Shown piece after piece: positions 5,944-6,277 of a stretch of DNA of 6,277 nt. Made by a program: the position numbers and the translations under genes. The notes beneath the pieces were generated by a model that did no database searches, was not told the origin of the DNA, and saw only the letters and a program-made list of their open reading frames with translations. Each line of letters starts with the position of its first letter. Position 1 is the stretch's first letter. This DNA comes from Sandaracinaceae bacterium. GTDB lineage: Bacteria > Myxococcota_A > Polyangia > Polyangiales > JAFGIB01. The DNA lies in assembly GCA_017881145.1 (NCBI GenBank), contig JADGRG010000490.1, forward strand, positions 1 through 6,277, in the 5' to 3' direction.

Positions 5944-6277
5944 ATGGACGAGACAGTTCAGCGCTATCCGCTGCGAGAAGCCAAGATTCGCGGCCAATCC
6001 ATGGCCTACATCGACGTCGGAGCAGGCGATCCGATCGTCTTCCTGCATGGCAACCCCACCTCGTCGTATCTGTGGCGCGACGTGATCCCGCACCTGGCCG
6101 ATCTGGGCCGCTGCATCGCGCCCGATCTGATCGGCATGGGACACTCGGACAAGCTCCCGGACAGCGGCCCGGACAGCTATCGCTTGGTGCAGCACCGGCG
6201 CTATCTCGATCTCCTGCTCGATGCGCTGGGCGTGGATCAGCGCGTCACGTTGGTTCTGCACGATTGGGGCTCCGCGC
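5944..6277 (+). CDS. dhaA: Haloalkane dehalogenase (alpha/beta-hydrolase), N-terminal 111 residues
   Basis: Cytoplasmic enzyme that hydrolyses carbon-halogen bonds of haloalkanes to an alcohol and halide through an ester on an Asp nucleophile. The 111 visible residues closely match LinB/DhaA-type enzymes. MAYIDVGAGDPIVFLHGNPTSSYLW (20-44) includes the HGNP oxyanion and halide loop with N37. RCIAPDLIGMGHSDK (56-70) is the next family block, and VLHDWGSA (104-111) holds the nucleophile D107 and halide-binding W108. The Asn-Trp pair is that of the HLD-II subfamily; the catalytic acid and His lie beyond the window. The start at 5944 matches the family N-terminal length; an in-frame ATG at 5914 would add ten residues. 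HGNPTSS and HDW-GSA favour a dehalogenase over related epoxide hydrolases or Renilla-type luciferases. No neighbouring gene suggests a halocarbon catabolic pathway, so the natural substrate is open. Confidence 0.93.
   Translation, partial: MDETVQRYPLREAKIRGQSMAYIDVGAGDPIVFLHGNPTSSYLWRDVIPHLADLGRCIAPDLIGMGHSDKLPDSGPDSYRLVQHRRYLDLLLDALGVDQRVTLVLHDWGSA

Noticed and set aside
5824..6261. 145-codon minus-strand frame across the dehalogenase start
   Set aside because: Antisense to a clearly recognisable haloalkane dehalogenase and overlapping the divergent promoters; no domain seen.

Overview
The window looks like chromosomal DNA of a GC-rich Gram-negative bacterium, most likely a myxobacterium or close relative. 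This is an inference from strong G/C preference at third codon positions, Ala/Pro/Thr-rich exported linkers, paired propeller lipoproteins and a DUF1015 gene. No rRNA, tRNA, insertion sequence, integrase or CRISPR array was seen. About 93% of the window is coding and five genes are supported, two of them cut by the window edges.

Positions 1-4365 hold a tightly packed minus-strand set of three exported proteins. Read in the direction of transcription they are: a beta-propeller lipoprotein (4365-2602), a second propeller-like lipoprotein starting 4 bases past the first stop codon (2598-958), and an outer-membrane beta-barrel-type protein whose ATG overlaps the second stop codon as ATGA (961 to beyond position 1). 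The spacing means co-transcription and probably translational coupling. The two lipoproteins share a similar C-terminal signature and may be old paralogues. Together they could form a surface or outer-membrane complex of unknown function. This is the part of the window closest to an undescribed system.

Positions 4366-4564 separate that operon from the next gene. They contain a strong hairpin directly against the first lipoprotein start codon, a 14-bp dyad that could be an operator, and a GC-rich hairpin just past the upstream gene. No convincing sigma-70 promoter was found there.

Positions 4565-5806 (minus) encode a full-length DUF1015-family cytoplasmic protein. From it a 137-bp divergent intergenic region leads to the 5' end of a haloalkane dehalogenase on the plus strand (5944 to the window end). 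Its halide-binding Asn and Trp and its nucleophilic Asp are present. The intergenic region has a candidate promoter in each direction and an 8-bp inverted repeat whose arms are 50 bp apart around the dehalogenase promoter.
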